Shown: positions 34,407 to 43,209 of the stretch, piece by piece
Layout of the letters: the number at the start of each line of letters is the position of its first letter
Position numbering within the stretch: the stretch's first letter is position 1
Made by a program: the position numbers and the translations under genes
Origin: JAKAVN01 sp963796565
Lineage (GTDB): Bacteria > Desulfobacterota > Binatia > Binatales > Binataceae
Assembly: GCA_963796565.1 (NCBI GenBank)
Contig: CAWCMA010000004.1
Coordinates: 186,001 to 250,000 of the forward strand
DNA: 64,000 nucleotides
Direction of reading: 5' to 3'
Notes under the pieces: generated by a model
Database searches by the model: none
What the model saw: the letters and a program-made list of their open reading frames with translations, nothing else
What the model was told of the DNA's origin: nothing

Positions 34407-35174
34407 ATGATCGAGGTAAAAAACCTGACCAAGCGCTACGGGGACTTCGTCGCCGTGCGCGACGTCTCCTTCAAGGCCGAGCAGGGCTCCATCCTGGGCT
34501 TTCTCGGCCCCAACGGCGCCGGCAAGACCACTACGATGCGGATCATTACCGGTTTCATGCCGGCGACGGCCGGCACCGTGCTAGTCGACGGTCTGGACAT
34601 CTTCAGCGAGTCGCTGGAGGCGCGCCGGCGCATCGGCTATCTGCCCGAGACGCCGCCGCTCTACTCTGACATGCGCGTGGAGGCCTATCTGCGCTTCGTC
34701 GCCAAGCTGCGTGGATTGCGCCGCTCCGACGTTGACGACGCGGTCGAGCGCGTGCTCAAGATTTGCGGCCTCTCCGACATGGCCCATCGCATCTGCGGCC
34801 AGCTTTCCAAGGGTTACCGTCAGCGCGTGGGCCTCGCGCAGGCGATCATTCACAATCCGCCGGTGCTGGTGCTCGACGAACCGACCATCGGACTCGACCC
34901 GCGCCAGATCCACGAAATCCGCGGACTCATCCACGGTCTGGCCGGCCAACATACCATCGTGCTCTCGACCCACATCCTGCCCGAGGTCTCGCAGATCTGC
35001 GACCGGGTCGTGATCATCAACGCCGGACGCGTGGTGCTCGAAGAGAGCCTGGGCAGCCTGCCTGCCGGCCAGTCGCTCGAAGACGTTTTCCTGGAGGCCA
35101 TCTCGAAAGAGGAAGGGCACGAGGTAACGGAGACCGAGGAGACGCTGGAGGAGGTTGGAGCGGGGCATGGCTAG
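34407..35174 (+). CDS. ABC transporter ATP-binding protein (GldA-type)
   Basis: This 255-aa ATPase has Walker A GPNGAGKTTTMRIITGF near residue 33, a Q-loop region (YLPETPPLYSDMRVEAYL), signature LSKGYRQRVGLAQAI, Walker B VLVLDEPTIGLDP and H-loop LSTHILPE. The YLPETPPLY element is typical of the ABC-2 exporters related to the gliding protein GldA. The next gene is the permease (26 bases on), then the GldG-type auxiliary subunit and a DUF4340 protein. The Ala/Glu-rich C-terminal tail is normal. Confidence 0.93.
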   Translation: MIEVKNLTKRYGDFVAVRDVSFKAEQGSILGFLGPNGAGKTTTMRIITGFMPATAGTVLVDGLDIFSESLEARRRIGYLPETPPLYSDMRVEAYLRFVAKLRGLRRSDVDDAVERVLKICGLSDMAHRICGQLSKGYRQRVGLAQAIIHNPPVLVLDEPTIGLDPRQIHEIRGLIHGLAGQHTIVLSTHILPEVSQICDRVVIINAGRVVLEESLGSLPAGQSLEDVFLEAISKEEGHEVTETEETLEEVGAGHG

Positions 35175-35200
35175 GCCGTCCGAGGCCCCGGCTGAATAAC

Positions 35201-35974
35201 ATGAGAAATGCGCTGACGATTGCGGGCAAGGAGCTGTCGAGTTACTTCGTACAGCCCGTTGCCTACGTGGTGCTGACGGTCTTCGTGCTGTTGGCCGGAT
35301 GGTTCTTCTTCGCGCTGCTCAAGCAGTTCAACGAGATGGTACAGGTGTACTCGGCGATGTCGAGCGCGCAGGCGCTGGAGCATCTCAACCTCAACGCGCG
35401 CGTGATCGATCCGCTGCTGCACAACATGTCGGTGGTGATGGTGATTCTGGTGCCGGCGATCACGATGCGCGCGTTCGCCGAGGAAAAACGCACCGGCACC
35501 TACGAATTCCTGCTGACCGCGCCGATTCGTACCGGCGAAATCGTCGCCGGCAAGTTCATCGCCGCCGCGGTCTTCATCCTGATCATGGTCGCGCTCATCT
35601 GGATCTTCCCGATCATCCTGATGGTGTTCGGCGATCCGGAGATCGGGGTGATGGGCGCGGGCTATGTGGCGCTGGCCCTTCTGGGCGTGTGCTTCGTGGC
35701 GATCGGGCTGTTCACTTCGTCGCTCACGCAAAACCAGATCATCGCGGCGATAAGCTGCCTCGGCATCCTGCTCCTGCTGTATGTGATTTCATGGCCACTG
35801 CAGTCGGGCGGCGGGATACTCGGCGATTTGCTGCGCTATCTTTCATTGCCGCAGCATTTCGGCCAGATGGTCGACGGCGTGATCGACACCAGCGACCTCG
35901 TCTACTTCTGCACCATGATCTTCGTGGCCTTGTTTCTGACCCAGCGCTCGGTCGAGTCGGCGCGTTGGCGGTAG
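35201..35974 (+). CDS. ABC-2 type permease (GldF-like)
   Basis: This 257-aa protein has six predicted membrane spans: AYVVLTVFVLLAGWFFFALL near residue 20, then MVILVPAITMRAFAEEKRTGTYEFLL split over a cytosolic loop, and later VALALLGVCFVAIGLF and IAAISCLGILLLLYVISWPL. The EEKRTGTYE motif is the ABC-2 coupling element. I start at ATG 35201 (MRNALTIAGKEL); the open frame to 34763 lies antisense to nothing but overlaps the ATPase gene out of frame. It partners the GldA-like ATPase. Confidence 0.92.
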   Translation: MRNALTIAGKELSSYFVQPVAYVVLTVFVLLAGWFFFALLKQFNEMVQVYSAMSSAQALEHLNLNARVIDPLLHNMSVVMVILVPAITMRAFAEEKRTGTYEFLLTAPIRTGEIVAGKFIAAAVFILIMVALIWIFPIILMVFGDPEIGVMGAGYVALALLGVCFVAIGLFTSSLTQNQIIAAISCLGILLLLYVISWPLQSGGGILGDLLRYLSLPQHFGQMVDGVIDTSDLVYFCTMIFVALFLTQRSVESARWR

Positions 35975-35995
35975 GGTAGGGCGGAGCGCTCCAGC

Positions 35996-37543
35996 ATGCA
36001 ACGCAGCATGGCGTCGGCCGGTCTGATTGGCCTGGTATTCCTGTTTTTCGCGCTGATCGCCTATTTGACCGGCGCGCGTCTGTACTTCCTGTTCAACCTG
36101 GTGTTGGGCGTGCTGGCGATCGTGTTGTGGGCGACCTCCAGCCGCGAAACCTTCGGCAGCCTGATGGGCCATCGGGCGACCCGCTATGGCGCCAACGCGT
36201 TGGTCTACTCGATTGCTTTCGTCGCCCTGCTGGTCGCGATCAATTACATCTTCGCGATCCACCATCGCCGCTTCGACCTCACCTCCGAGCGCGTTTTCAG
36301 CCTCTCGCCGCAGTCGGTCAAAGTGGTGAGCGCGCTCAAGCACCCGCTCAAGCTCTACGGCTTCTTCCAGGGCGGCCGTGACCCGCAAGGCGAGGCGCTC
36401 TACGAGTCGTACACCTACACCTCGCCCAAGATCACTTTTCAGTTGATCGATCCCGAGAAGAATCCCGAGATCGCCACGCGTTACAACGTCACGCGGATGC
36501 CGACGACTCACATCCAATACGGTGACCAGGGCACCAACGTCGGTGAGACAACCGAGCAGGCGATCACCAACGGGATCATCAAGGTCACCAGCTCGAGCAC
36601 CAAAGGCGCCTGTTTCCTGCAGGGCCATGGCGAACCTTCGATCGACGACATGGACAATTCCGGCGGCTTCGGCCGCGCCGCCCAGGCGCTGGCGGGTGAG
36701 AACTACGACGTCAAGCCGCTGACGTTGATGACCTCGCCGAAAGTGCCGTCGAGTTGTGTGGTGGTGATCGTGGCCGGGCCGGTGAAGCCGCTTTTCCCGG
36801 CCGAGGTTGACGCTATCGATAGCTTCCTGAAGAACGGCGGCCGGGCGCTGATAATGCTGCGGCCACCGCGCCCTGACCGGCCCGGCGTGCAAACCTCGCT
36901 TATCAATATGATCAGCCAGTGGGGCCTTACGGTCGGGGACAATATCGTACTGGATCAGGAACTGCATCTGTTCCAGGGGCCGACGCTCGGGTTGAGCCCG
37001 CTTGTGGAGCTTTATCCGCCGCATCCGATCACCCGCGGATTCACCAAGCGCACGCTGTGGCCGATGGCGCGTTCGGTCGAGCCGGTCAAGGACATCAATC
37101 CCGGATTGCAGGCTTGGCCGTTGGCGCAGACCAGCGATACTTCAATTGCCGCGGTCGAAGTCGCGGCCATCTTCAAAGAGCAGAAATTCAAGTCCAACCC
37201 CAAGGATCGCAAGGGTCCAATCACCGTGGCCGACGCGGTGGACGCCGACAATAAGAAACTCAAATGGGGCACTGGCGATGGGCGGCTGGTGGTTTACGGC
37301 GATACCGATTTCGCCGACAATCAGACCCTGTCCCAGGTTTTTAACCAGGACTTCTTCCTGAATACGGTTGATTGGTTGGCCGGCGAAAGCTCAACGATGG
37401 CCATTCGCCCGCGCGCTTTGCGCGCCTCGCGCGTCAATTTGACCGTCAATCAGTTCAACACCGTTTTCGTCGCTTCGGTGCTGCTGCTGCCCGAGCTGCT
37501 GCTGATATTGGGAATCGTGGTGTGGTGGGAGCGGCGTAACTGA
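35996..37543 (+). CDS. GldG-type auxiliary subunit of ABC exporter
   Basis: This 515-aa protein has three N-terminal spans (about residues 7-25, 28-45 and 62-83), then a large extracytoplasmic domain. Its landmarks are DLTSERVFSLSPQSVKVV, LIDPEKNPEIATRYNV and GACFLQGHGEPSIDDMDNSG. The family's DUF4350/GIFT-like part is VIVAGPVKPLFPAEVDAID with GGRALIMLRPP. A C-terminal span (TVFVASVLLLPELLLILGIVVWW) precedes WERRN. The gene follows the permease by 21 bases. Confidence 0.88.
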   Translation: MQRSMASAGLIGLVFLFFALIAYLTGARLYFLFNLVLGVLAIVLWATSSRETFGSLMGHRATRYGANALVYSIAFVALLVAINYIFAIHHRRFDLTSERVFSLSPQSVKVVSALKHPLKLYGFFQGGRDPQGEALYESYTYTSPKITFQLIDPEKNPEIATRYNVTRMPTTHIQYGDQGTNVGETTEQAITNGIIKVTSSSTKGACFLQGHGEPSIDDMDNSGGFGRAAQALAGENYDVKPLTLMTSPKVPSSCVVVIVAGPVKPLFPAEVDAIDSFLKNGGRALIMLRPPRPDRPGVQTSLINMISQWGLTVGDNIVLDQELHLFQGPTLGLSPLVELYPPHPITRGFTKRTLWPMARSVEPVKDINPGLQAWPLAQTSDTSIAAVEVAAIFKEQKFKSNPKDRKGPITVADAVDADNKKLKWGTGDGRLVVYGDTDFADNQTLSQVFNQDFFLNTVDWLAGESSTMAIRPRALRASRVNLTVNQFNTVFVASVLLLPELLLILGIVVWWERRN

Positions 37544-37564
37544 CGCCGCGATCCGCGTTCTTCA

Positions 37565-39019
37565 ATGCGCCCGCGAAATACGATCATCGTTCTAATCCTG
37601 CTGGTGGTGATAGGCGGTTATTCGCTCATCGTGCTGCTCGGCTCGCGTCCGGTGCCGCCGGCGACTTTGCTCAATCTCGACTACAAGCACATCAGCGGGA
37701 TCGACCTGCGCTACCCCGACCGCGAACTCGAGTTGGTGCGCAATCCCAACCACACCTGGAGCATCCTCAAACCGATCAAGACCGATGGCGACCAGAGTGC
37801 CGTCGACGGCCTGACCGAATCTATCGCCAACGCCCAGCTCACCAGGACTATCGAAGAGAAACCCGATAGCCTGAAACCCTTTGGCCTCGACAAGCCCGCG
37901 GTGACGCTTACCGTAACCACCGACAACAAGGGCGTGCTACCCGCGCTGCTGGTCGGCCGGATCAGTCCGGTCAGCAACAGCGTTTACGTGAAACTCGCCG
38001 ATAAACCGGCAGTGCTGATGACCACCGGCGATTTTGTCGGCGCGGTCACCAAGAAGGTTAATGACCTGCGCTCGCACGAGCTGATGACCTTCAACATGGA
38101 CGACGCAGACCAGATCGTGCTGCGCAGCGGAGTCAACAAGCCGATCGAAATCGACCGGCAGGGCGGACAATGGCGGATTGTCGCGCCGGCACACTATACC
38201 GCGGACTCCGACACGGTCGCCCAGATCCTGACCGCGCTCGTCGACGCACGTATCGCCGACTTCGTCACCGACACGCCCACAGACCTCGGCCAGTACGGGC
38301 TCAAGAGCCCACAGATCGAGGTGAGCGTCTTCACCGGCAAGGACAAGACCCAACACGCGCTGCTCTTTGGGTTGGAGCAGCCGCAGGCCTCGAAAAAAGC
38401 GGTCTACGTCAAACGCGGTGGCGACGACTCGGTCTACACCGTGGAGGACGCGCTGCTGACCAAGGTCAACCTGGGACTGTTCGATTTGCGCGACAAGACC
38501 GTGATGGGCTTCGACCCGCTCAAGATCGGGCGGCTCGAGATCGAAAACCACGGCAAGCAGTACACGCTCTCGCACGACGCGGCCGGCAAGTGGCAGGTGA
38601 CCGAGGGCGGCAAAAGTTCGCCCGCCAACGGACAGGCGGTGCAGACTTTCCTCGATGAGCTGGCGAATCTCAAGGGCGACAAGATCGTCCAGGATCCGAT
38701 GACCGATCCGCGGAGGTTCGCGATGGACAAGCCGACCGAGCAAATCGTGGTCTTCGGCAAGGACGACAAACAGATCGGCACAATCAAGCTCGCTCAGATC
38801 CAGCACAAGGTCCAGCCGACGCCCACGCCTGACAGCGATACGCCTGAGTCAAAGCCCAAGACCGAGCGGACCATGATGCAAATCGAAAACTACGCGACCT
38901 CGAGCGCCGGTACGGCAGTCTACAGCCTGCGCGAGCCCGACTTCAGCCAGTTCGATATGAGCGGAGACCAGTTCGAGGTGACCCAGCCGCTCGCGACGCC
39001 GGCGCCCCCGAAAAAATAG
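37565..39019 (+). CDS. DUF4340 family protein
   Basis: This 484-aa protein has one N-terminal membrane anchor (TIIVLILLVVIGGYSLIVLL) and a large extracytoplasmic part made of repeated DUF4340 modules, visible as ELVRNPNHTWSILKPIKTD, then NKPIEIDRQGGQWRIVAP and FDLRDKTVMGFD. It is the usual last gene of GldA-GldF-GldG-type operons in many bacteria. The mechanism is unknown; it probably binds the exporter's extracytoplasmic subunit. The tail is Pro/Thr-rich. Confidence 0.88.
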   Translation: MRPRNTIIVLILLVVIGGYSLIVLLGSRPVPPATLLNLDYKHISGIDLRYPDRELELVRNPNHTWSILKPIKTDGDQSAVDGLTESIANAQLTRTIEEKPDSLKPFGLDKPAVTLTVTTDNKGVLPALLVGRISPVSNSVYVKLADKPAVLMTTGDFVGAVTKKVNDLRSHELMTFNMDDADQIVLRSGVNKPIEIDRQGGQWRIVAPAHYTADSDTVAQILTALVDARIADFVTDTPTDLGQYGLKSPQIEVSVFTGKDKTQHALLFGLEQPQASKKAVYVKRGGDDSVYTVEDALLTKVNLGLFDLRDKTVMGFDPLKIGRLEIENHGKQYTLSHDAAGKWQVTEGGKSSPANGQAVQTFLDELANLKGDKIVQDPMTDPRRFAMDKPTEQIVVFGKDDKQIGTIKLAQIQHKVQPTPTPDSDTPESKPKTERTMMQIENYATSSAGTAVYSLREPDFSQFDMSGDQFEVTQPLATPAPPKK

Positions 39020-39029
39020 CGCGCGTTGC

Positions 39030-39045
39030 GCGGCGGCTCCGCCGC
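39030..39045. terminator. Hairpin between convergent DUF4340 and acpS genes
   Basis: GCGGCGG (39030-39036) pairs with CCGCCGC (39039-39045) around a 2-base loop (or six pairs with a 4-base loop). It lies exactly between the DUF4340 stop (39019) and the acpS stop (39046). There is no T run, so it is at best a weak bidirectional terminator. Confidence 0.35.
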
Positions 39046-39435
39046 TCAGCCTTCCGCGATCACGTGCGCCATCGCGCTCGCCTCGGTATGCGTGATGCTC
39101 AGGTGGAAGGCCGTGATACGCTTGCGGCGCGCGTACTCGGCCGCCTTGCCCGAGAGCACGATCGCCGGCGCATGGCCGCGCTCGCGCACCACTTCTATTT
39201 CGCGCCAACCGACGTTGCGGTTCCATCCGGTACCCATCGCTTTCATCGCGGCCTCCTTGGCGGCGAAGCGCGCGGCGTAGCTCTGGTAGCGCGGCCGTCC
39301 GCGCGATTCGCAGTAGGCGACCTCGCGCTCGGTATAGACGCGGGCGCGGAAGCGCTCGCCGGTGCGCGGGTGGTTGAGCGCGCGCTCGACGCGCTCAACC
39401 TCGATCATGTCGATCCCGGTGCCGAGAATTCCCAT
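39046..39435 (-). CDS. acpS: Holo-[acyl-carrier-protein] synthase
   Basis: This 129-aa phosphopantetheinyl transferase converts apo-ACP to holo-ACP using CoA. It has the start MGILGTGIDMIEVERVERAL with the metal-binding Asp9, the conserved ARFAAKEAAMKAMGTG (Glu and Lys) and LSITHTEASAMAHVIAEG. Length is right for the trimeric AcpS type. Confidence 0.95.
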   Translation of the reverse strand: MGILGTGIDMIEVERVERALNHPRTGERFRARVYTEREVAYCESRGRPRYQSYAARFAAKEAAMKAMGTGWNRNVGWREIEVVRERGHAPAIVLSGKAAEYARRKRITAFHLSITHTEASAMAHVIAEG

Positions 39436-39549
39436 CTCGCCGCAATCTTAGACGGCGCCGACAGGCGAAGAAAGGAGCCGTTCGCCAACTTGCAGCGGAT
39501 CGCGGCGCAATTCTATTGTTCATCGAGGATCGGCGGACAGGAGAACTCG

Positions 39550-39783
39550 ATGGCAAAGCTCAGGACCACCGTCAACAAAGTGAAATGCATCTCCAGCGAA
39601 GACTGCGTCGAATCGGCGCCGGGCGTTTTCCGGCTCGACGACGAGGGTAAGTCGGAGGTTTACAATCCGGCCGGAGCACCTGACGGAGCGATCATGGCGG
39701 CGGCGCGCGCATGTCCCGCCAAGGCGATAATCGTAGTCGACGAAGAAACCGGGACACAGCTATTCCCGCCACCCAAAAAGTAG
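39550..39783 (+). CDS. Small ferredoxin (3Fe-4S/4Fe-4S single-cluster type)
   Basis: This 77-aa protein has a short ferredoxin fold with Cys in KCISSEDCVESAP and ACPAKAI. Only three cluster Cys are plain, with the CxxxxxC spacing of 3Fe-4S/P450-type ferredoxins. It likely donates electrons to a P450 or other oxygenase. Start ATG 39550 follows aggagaactcg. The C-terminal end is overlapped in another frame by the GNAT start. Confidence 0.85.
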   Translation: MAKLRTTVNKVKCISSEDCVESAPGVFRLDDEGKSEVYNPAGAPDGAIMAAARACPAKAIIVVDEETGTQLFPPPKK

Positions 39784-40286
39784 CCGCGCGACGCCGCCGC
39801 GCGCCGGGCGAACTCTACGTCGCGCAGACCGGCGATCTCGCCGCCGCGGCCGCGATACTCGCCGCGGTCGGCGAACGTGCCGGAATCATCGCGGGCCGCC
39901 TCGACGCGCCCGGCGCATGCTGGATTGCCGCTTCGGTGGACGACGCGATCGCCGGCGTCGCCGGAATCGAGACGATCGTGGACGCGGGGGTGATACGCTC
40001 GCTCGCCGTGGCCGAAACGATGCGCCGGCGCGGGATCGGCGCGGCGCTGGTCAAGGCTGCGCGCAAGGCGGCGCATACGCGGGGCGCGCGCCGACTCTAT
40101 GCGCTCGGCCGCCGCGGCGAAGAATATCTGCTCCGCTTCGGATTCGAGCTGGTGGTGGCTACGGAGATGATGGATGATCTCGCGGGCACCTTCACCGCCG
40201 ATTATCTTCGCGTCCATCCGGGCGCGCTCGCGCGGATCGATCCGCTGCGGCTCGACATCTCGCACGACGGCGTAATCGAGCGCTGA
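39711..40286 (+). CDS. GNAT family N-acetyltransferase
   Basis: This protein of up to 191 aa carries the GNAT acetyl-CoA site VIRSLAVAETMRRRGIGAAL with Arg-x2-Gly-x-Gly, and a C-terminal domain (GEEYLLRFGFELV). The only conventional start in frame before the domain is ATG 39711, which would overlap the ferredoxin gene by 73 bases; no ATG/GTG/TTG is found between the ferredoxin stop and the domain. The start is therefore uncertain. The acceptor substrate is unknown. Confidence 0.75.
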   Translation: MSRQGDNRSRRRNRDTAIPATQKVAARRRRAPGELYVAQTGDLAAAAAILAAVGERAGIIAGRLDAPGACWIAASVDDAIAGVAGIETIVDAGVIRSLAVAETMRRRGIGAALVKAARKAAHTRGARRLYALGRRGEEYLLRFGFELVVATEMMDDLAGTFTADYLRVHPGALARIDPLRLDISHDGVIER

Positions 40287-40342
40287 GCGTTGTTTCCAAC
40301 GCACGCCCGCGCGATTCCGCGGCCGCCGATTGAGCGTTCCCG

Positions 40343-41362
40343 TCACTGCGGCGGCGGATTGGGGTACAGAAGCTCGTACGATCTCTTGGCGCGAAACTCG
40401 GCCGCGGACGGCTCGTCGGGCTGTTCGTTGCGCGGTCCCAGATCGAGAATCATGCACTTCACCGAGCCGCCGCCCTTGGCCAGGAATTCGCTCACATCGA
40501 TCAGCACCGGCTCCACCCCGCGCTCACGCACCCTGGTGAGCAGGTCCTCGCTCACGCCTTCAGGCATGAACAGGAAGAGCCTGTCCTCGTAATCCACCTG
40601 GAAGGAGTTCGCCGCGTAGAGCGCGGCGTCGGACTCCGCCAGCTCGATCAGATTGCCGCGAAACTCGAGGCGTAAACGCTCGCGCGACGGCACCGTCAGG
40701 CCCTCCATGTAACCGAGCAGAAACTGGCGATGGGAGCCGAACGAGCAGAGCACGGTGTCTCCGTGATAGTGCGCCTCCAGACACAGCTCCAGCGCAAGCG
40801 TCTCAAATGAGAGTTTTGGATGACCTTTTACGATGCGCCCGAGTTCCTCGGTGGCCCCAGCCTCGGAACGGAAGCCATACACGCGTCGCCACGGCGGAAT
40901 TCCCATTCGCGCGACGAAGCGCTGGCGCTCGACGCGCCCATGCGTGAAAAGCATGAAACGCCCGGCGGGGAAAAAGTCGGCTTCGCCCTCGAAGCGGGCG
41001 GCGACTTCGACGCATCGATAGCCCATCTCTGCAAGGAATGGGCGGTAGACCTCGCGCTCGCGAACGCGCGTCGGGAGCAAGTGCGCAAGATGAAAGACCT
41101 TGGCGTTGCCGGGTCCGCCGGCGAGCGGGTACAAGAAGCCGGCATTGGCGGGATAGACCATGCCGCTCATTCCCTGATGCGGTTCGATCACGCACACCTC
41201 GGTGCCGTGGGCCATGAGCGCGCGGGCAAGTCCGTGCCATTGCCTGCGCGCCCGGTCGGCGTTGACGGATTTCCTGATGCCAAGCGCGTTGCGCGTGTGC
41301 GGATTGGCTCCGCCCAGCACGGAGAAGTAGGTGGGATCGCCCATCAGGATGGTTCGCGGCAT
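40343..41362 (-). CDS. Arginine-deiminase/amidinotransferase-superfamily hydrolase
   Basis: This 339-aa protein of the guanidino-group modifying fold (five-blade propeller) includes an acidic motif FEGEAD at residues 124-129, the catalytic His-x-Asp HGD (200-202) and a nucleophilic Cys303 in GGGSVKCMIL. These match the DDAH/arginine deiminase/amidinotransferase superfamily. The exact reaction (for example dimethylarginine hydrolysis or succinylarginine-like) is not deducible. The ATG has GGAG upstream. The gene is on the opposite strand to the ferredoxin/GNAT pair. Confidence 0.75.
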   Translation of the reverse strand: MPRTILMGDPTYFSVLGGANPHTRNALGIRKSVNADRARRQWHGLARALMAHGTEVCVIEPHQGMSGMVYPANAGFLYPLAGGPGNAKVFHLAHLLPTRVREREVYRPFLAEMGYRCVEVAARFEGEADFFPAGRFMLFTHGRVERQRFVARMGIPPWRRVYGFRSEAGATEELGRIVKGHPKLSFETLALELCLEAHYHGDTVLCSFGSHRQFLLGYMEGLTVPSRERLRLEFRGNLIELAESDAALYAANSFQVDYEDRLFLFMPEGVSEDLLTRVRERGVEPVLIDVSEFLAKGGGSVKCMILDLGPRNEQPDEPSAAEFRAKRSYELLYPNPPPQ

Positions 41363-41467
41363 CGTGACAAGCTCCGTGGTGGCGATGGCCGACGTGCGTG
41401 CAGTGGCGCGTGCTTGGTCACGCGCGCCACTGCACGCTTGGTCGCAAGCGGCGCGGGGCGGCCGCGG

Positions 41468-41767
41468 CTACTTGCGGTCCAGTTCCGTCAGCAATTCGAT
41501 CTGCGGCTTCTCGGCCAGCAGATCGGCGATCCGCGCGCCCATCTCCTTCATGTGGTCGGTCTTGCGATGGGTCGCGAAGGCGGCGTCGTCGGTGTAGGTC
41601 TCGTACCACACGAACGTGGTCGGATCGTCGTTGGACTTGTGCAGAATGTAGGTCAGGCAGCCGGGCTCGGCCGCCCGCACTTTCTTGATCATGTCGCGAA
41701 AGGCATCCTCGAGCGCTTTCTCGGATCCCGGCTTGGCCTTGATCTTCGCAATCAATGAAAACGACAT
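41468..41767 (-). CDS. ABM-domain monooxygenase (YgiN-like)
   Basis: This 99-aa antibiotic-biosynthesis-monooxygenase (dimeric alpha/beta barrel) protein shows IAKIKAKPGSEKALEDAF, EPGCLTYILHKSNDDPT and FVWYETYTDDAAFATHRKT. The conserved His and Trp of the family are present. It starts at ATG 41765-41767 with an AAGGAG site; the longer frame is out of style. Family members oxidise quinols or polyketides without cofactor. Confidence 0.85.
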   Translation of the reverse strand: MSFSLIAKIKAKPGSEKALEDAFRDMIKKVRAAEPGCLTYILHKSNDDPTTFVWYETYTDDAAFATHRKTDHMKEMGARIADLLAEKPQIELLTELDRK

Positions 41768-42004
41768 AGCTTTTCTCCTTGGCTTTGTCCTTGGCTGAAA
41801 TAACTCGCGCAACGCTGCGCGAGGACCACCCCGCGACAGCGCTCCGGCGTGCAAGCCCCGTCATAGTTGGCCGCCGCGTTTTTTACAAGGCGTCGTCGAC
41901 GGCGACCGATTTTGCCTTTGCGCTTAAGCCGCTCTTCGCGCAAGAATCGACAGGCGGGAAGGCTGGAAAAGTCCGGCTGCCGATGAGCAGATTCAACGGA
42001 GCGC

Positions 42005-43156
42005 ATGGTAGAGATGATCGGCTTCGAGCTTACCGAAGAGCAGTCGGACCTGCGCCGCCTGGCGCGCGAATTCGCCGAGCGCGAGATGATTCCGCGCGCC
42101 CGCGAATATGACGAGAAGGAAACTTTCCCGCGCGACGTGTGCGAGGCGGCTTTCAAGGCCGGCCTGATGAACCTTGGCGTGCCGCGCGAGCAGGGCGGCC
42201 CCGGTCTCAATATCCTCGACGCGACAATCATCATCGAGGAACTGAATTACGGATGTTCCGGGATGGCCAACGCGGTCGGCGCCAACGAACTGGCGACGCT
42301 GCCGCTGGTGGTCGCCGGCAACGAGGAGCAGAAATCGAATTATCTCGGACGGCTGGTCAGGGAACTGACGCTGTGCGCGTTCGCGATCACCGAGCCGGGC
42401 GCCGGTTCCGACGTCGCCGCGATGAGCACCACGTATCGGCGCCAGGGCGACTCATTCGTGCTCAACGGCACCAAGCATTTCATCTCGAACGGCTCGATGG
42501 CCGATTGGTACGTGACGTTCGCGACCTCCGACCGCAAACTGAAGCACAAGGGCATCTCCTGTTTCGTCTTTCCCGCCAATCTTCCCGGGATCACGCGCCG
42601 GCGCATGCACGGCAAGCTCGGGCAGCGCGCCGCCGACACCGGCGAGATCGTTTACGACGAGGTGCGCATTCCCGCTAGCGCCCTGGTCGGCCGCGAGGGC
42701 GAGGGTTTCAAGTATGCGATGGCGACGTTCGATCGGAGCCGTCCTGAAATCGGCGCGATCGCGACCGGCATCGCGCAGCGCGCGCTTGACGAGTGCGTGA
42801 AATACTCGCGGCAGCGCCAGGCTTTTGGCCAGCCGATCGCAAACTTCCAGGCAATCCAATTCATGATGGCCGACATGGCGGTGGCGGTCGAAGCGATGCG
42901 CCTGTTGACCTACAAAGCGGCATGGCTGGTCGATCGCGGCGGGAGCCCCAACGCGATTTCGAGCTACGCCAAGCTCTACAGCGCGGACGCCTGCATGAAG
43001 ATCACCACCGACGCGGTGCAGATCTTCGGCGGCTACGGCTACATGAACGACTATCCGGTGCAGAAGCTGATGCGCGATGCCAAGCTGCTGCAAATCTACG
43101 AGGGCACCTCGCAGATTCAGCGGATGGTGATCGCGCGGAGCCTGCTCAAGCAATAG
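42005..43156 (+). CDS. Acyl-CoA dehydrogenase (MCAD/SCAD-like)
   Basis: This 383-aa flavoenzyme has the classic set: LRRLAREFAEREMIPRARE, CAFAITEPGAGSDVAAMST, NGTKHFISNG, and the C-terminal catalytic segment LQIYEGTSQIQRMVIAR, where the Glu of YEGT is the catalytic base. It is thus of a different type from the FadE-like enzymes at 2918, 60222 and 61439. It passes electrons to ETF. Chain length preference is not deducible. Confidence 0.93.
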   Translation: MVEMIGFELTEEQSDLRRLAREFAEREMIPRAREYDEKETFPRDVCEAAFKAGLMNLGVPREQGGPGLNILDATIIIEELNYGCSGMANAVGANELATLPLVVAGNEEQKSNYLGRLVRELTLCAFAITEPGAGSDVAAMSTTYRRQGDSFVLNGTKHFISNGSMADWYVTFATSDRKLKHKGISCFVFPANLPGITRRRMHGKLGQRAADTGEIVYDEVRIPASALVGREGEGFKYAMATFDRSRPEIGAIATGIAQRALDECVKYSRQRQAFGQPIANFQAIQFMMADMAVAVEAMRLLTYKAAWLVDRGGSPNAISSYAKLYSADACMKITTDAVQIFGGYGYMNDYPVQKLMRDAKLLQIYEGTSQIQRMVIARSLLKQ

Positions 43157-43209
43157 ACGCGGGCGGTTTCGGGCATTCGCGCATCTGTTGTCGTTTCCTG
43201 TCTTCTTCT

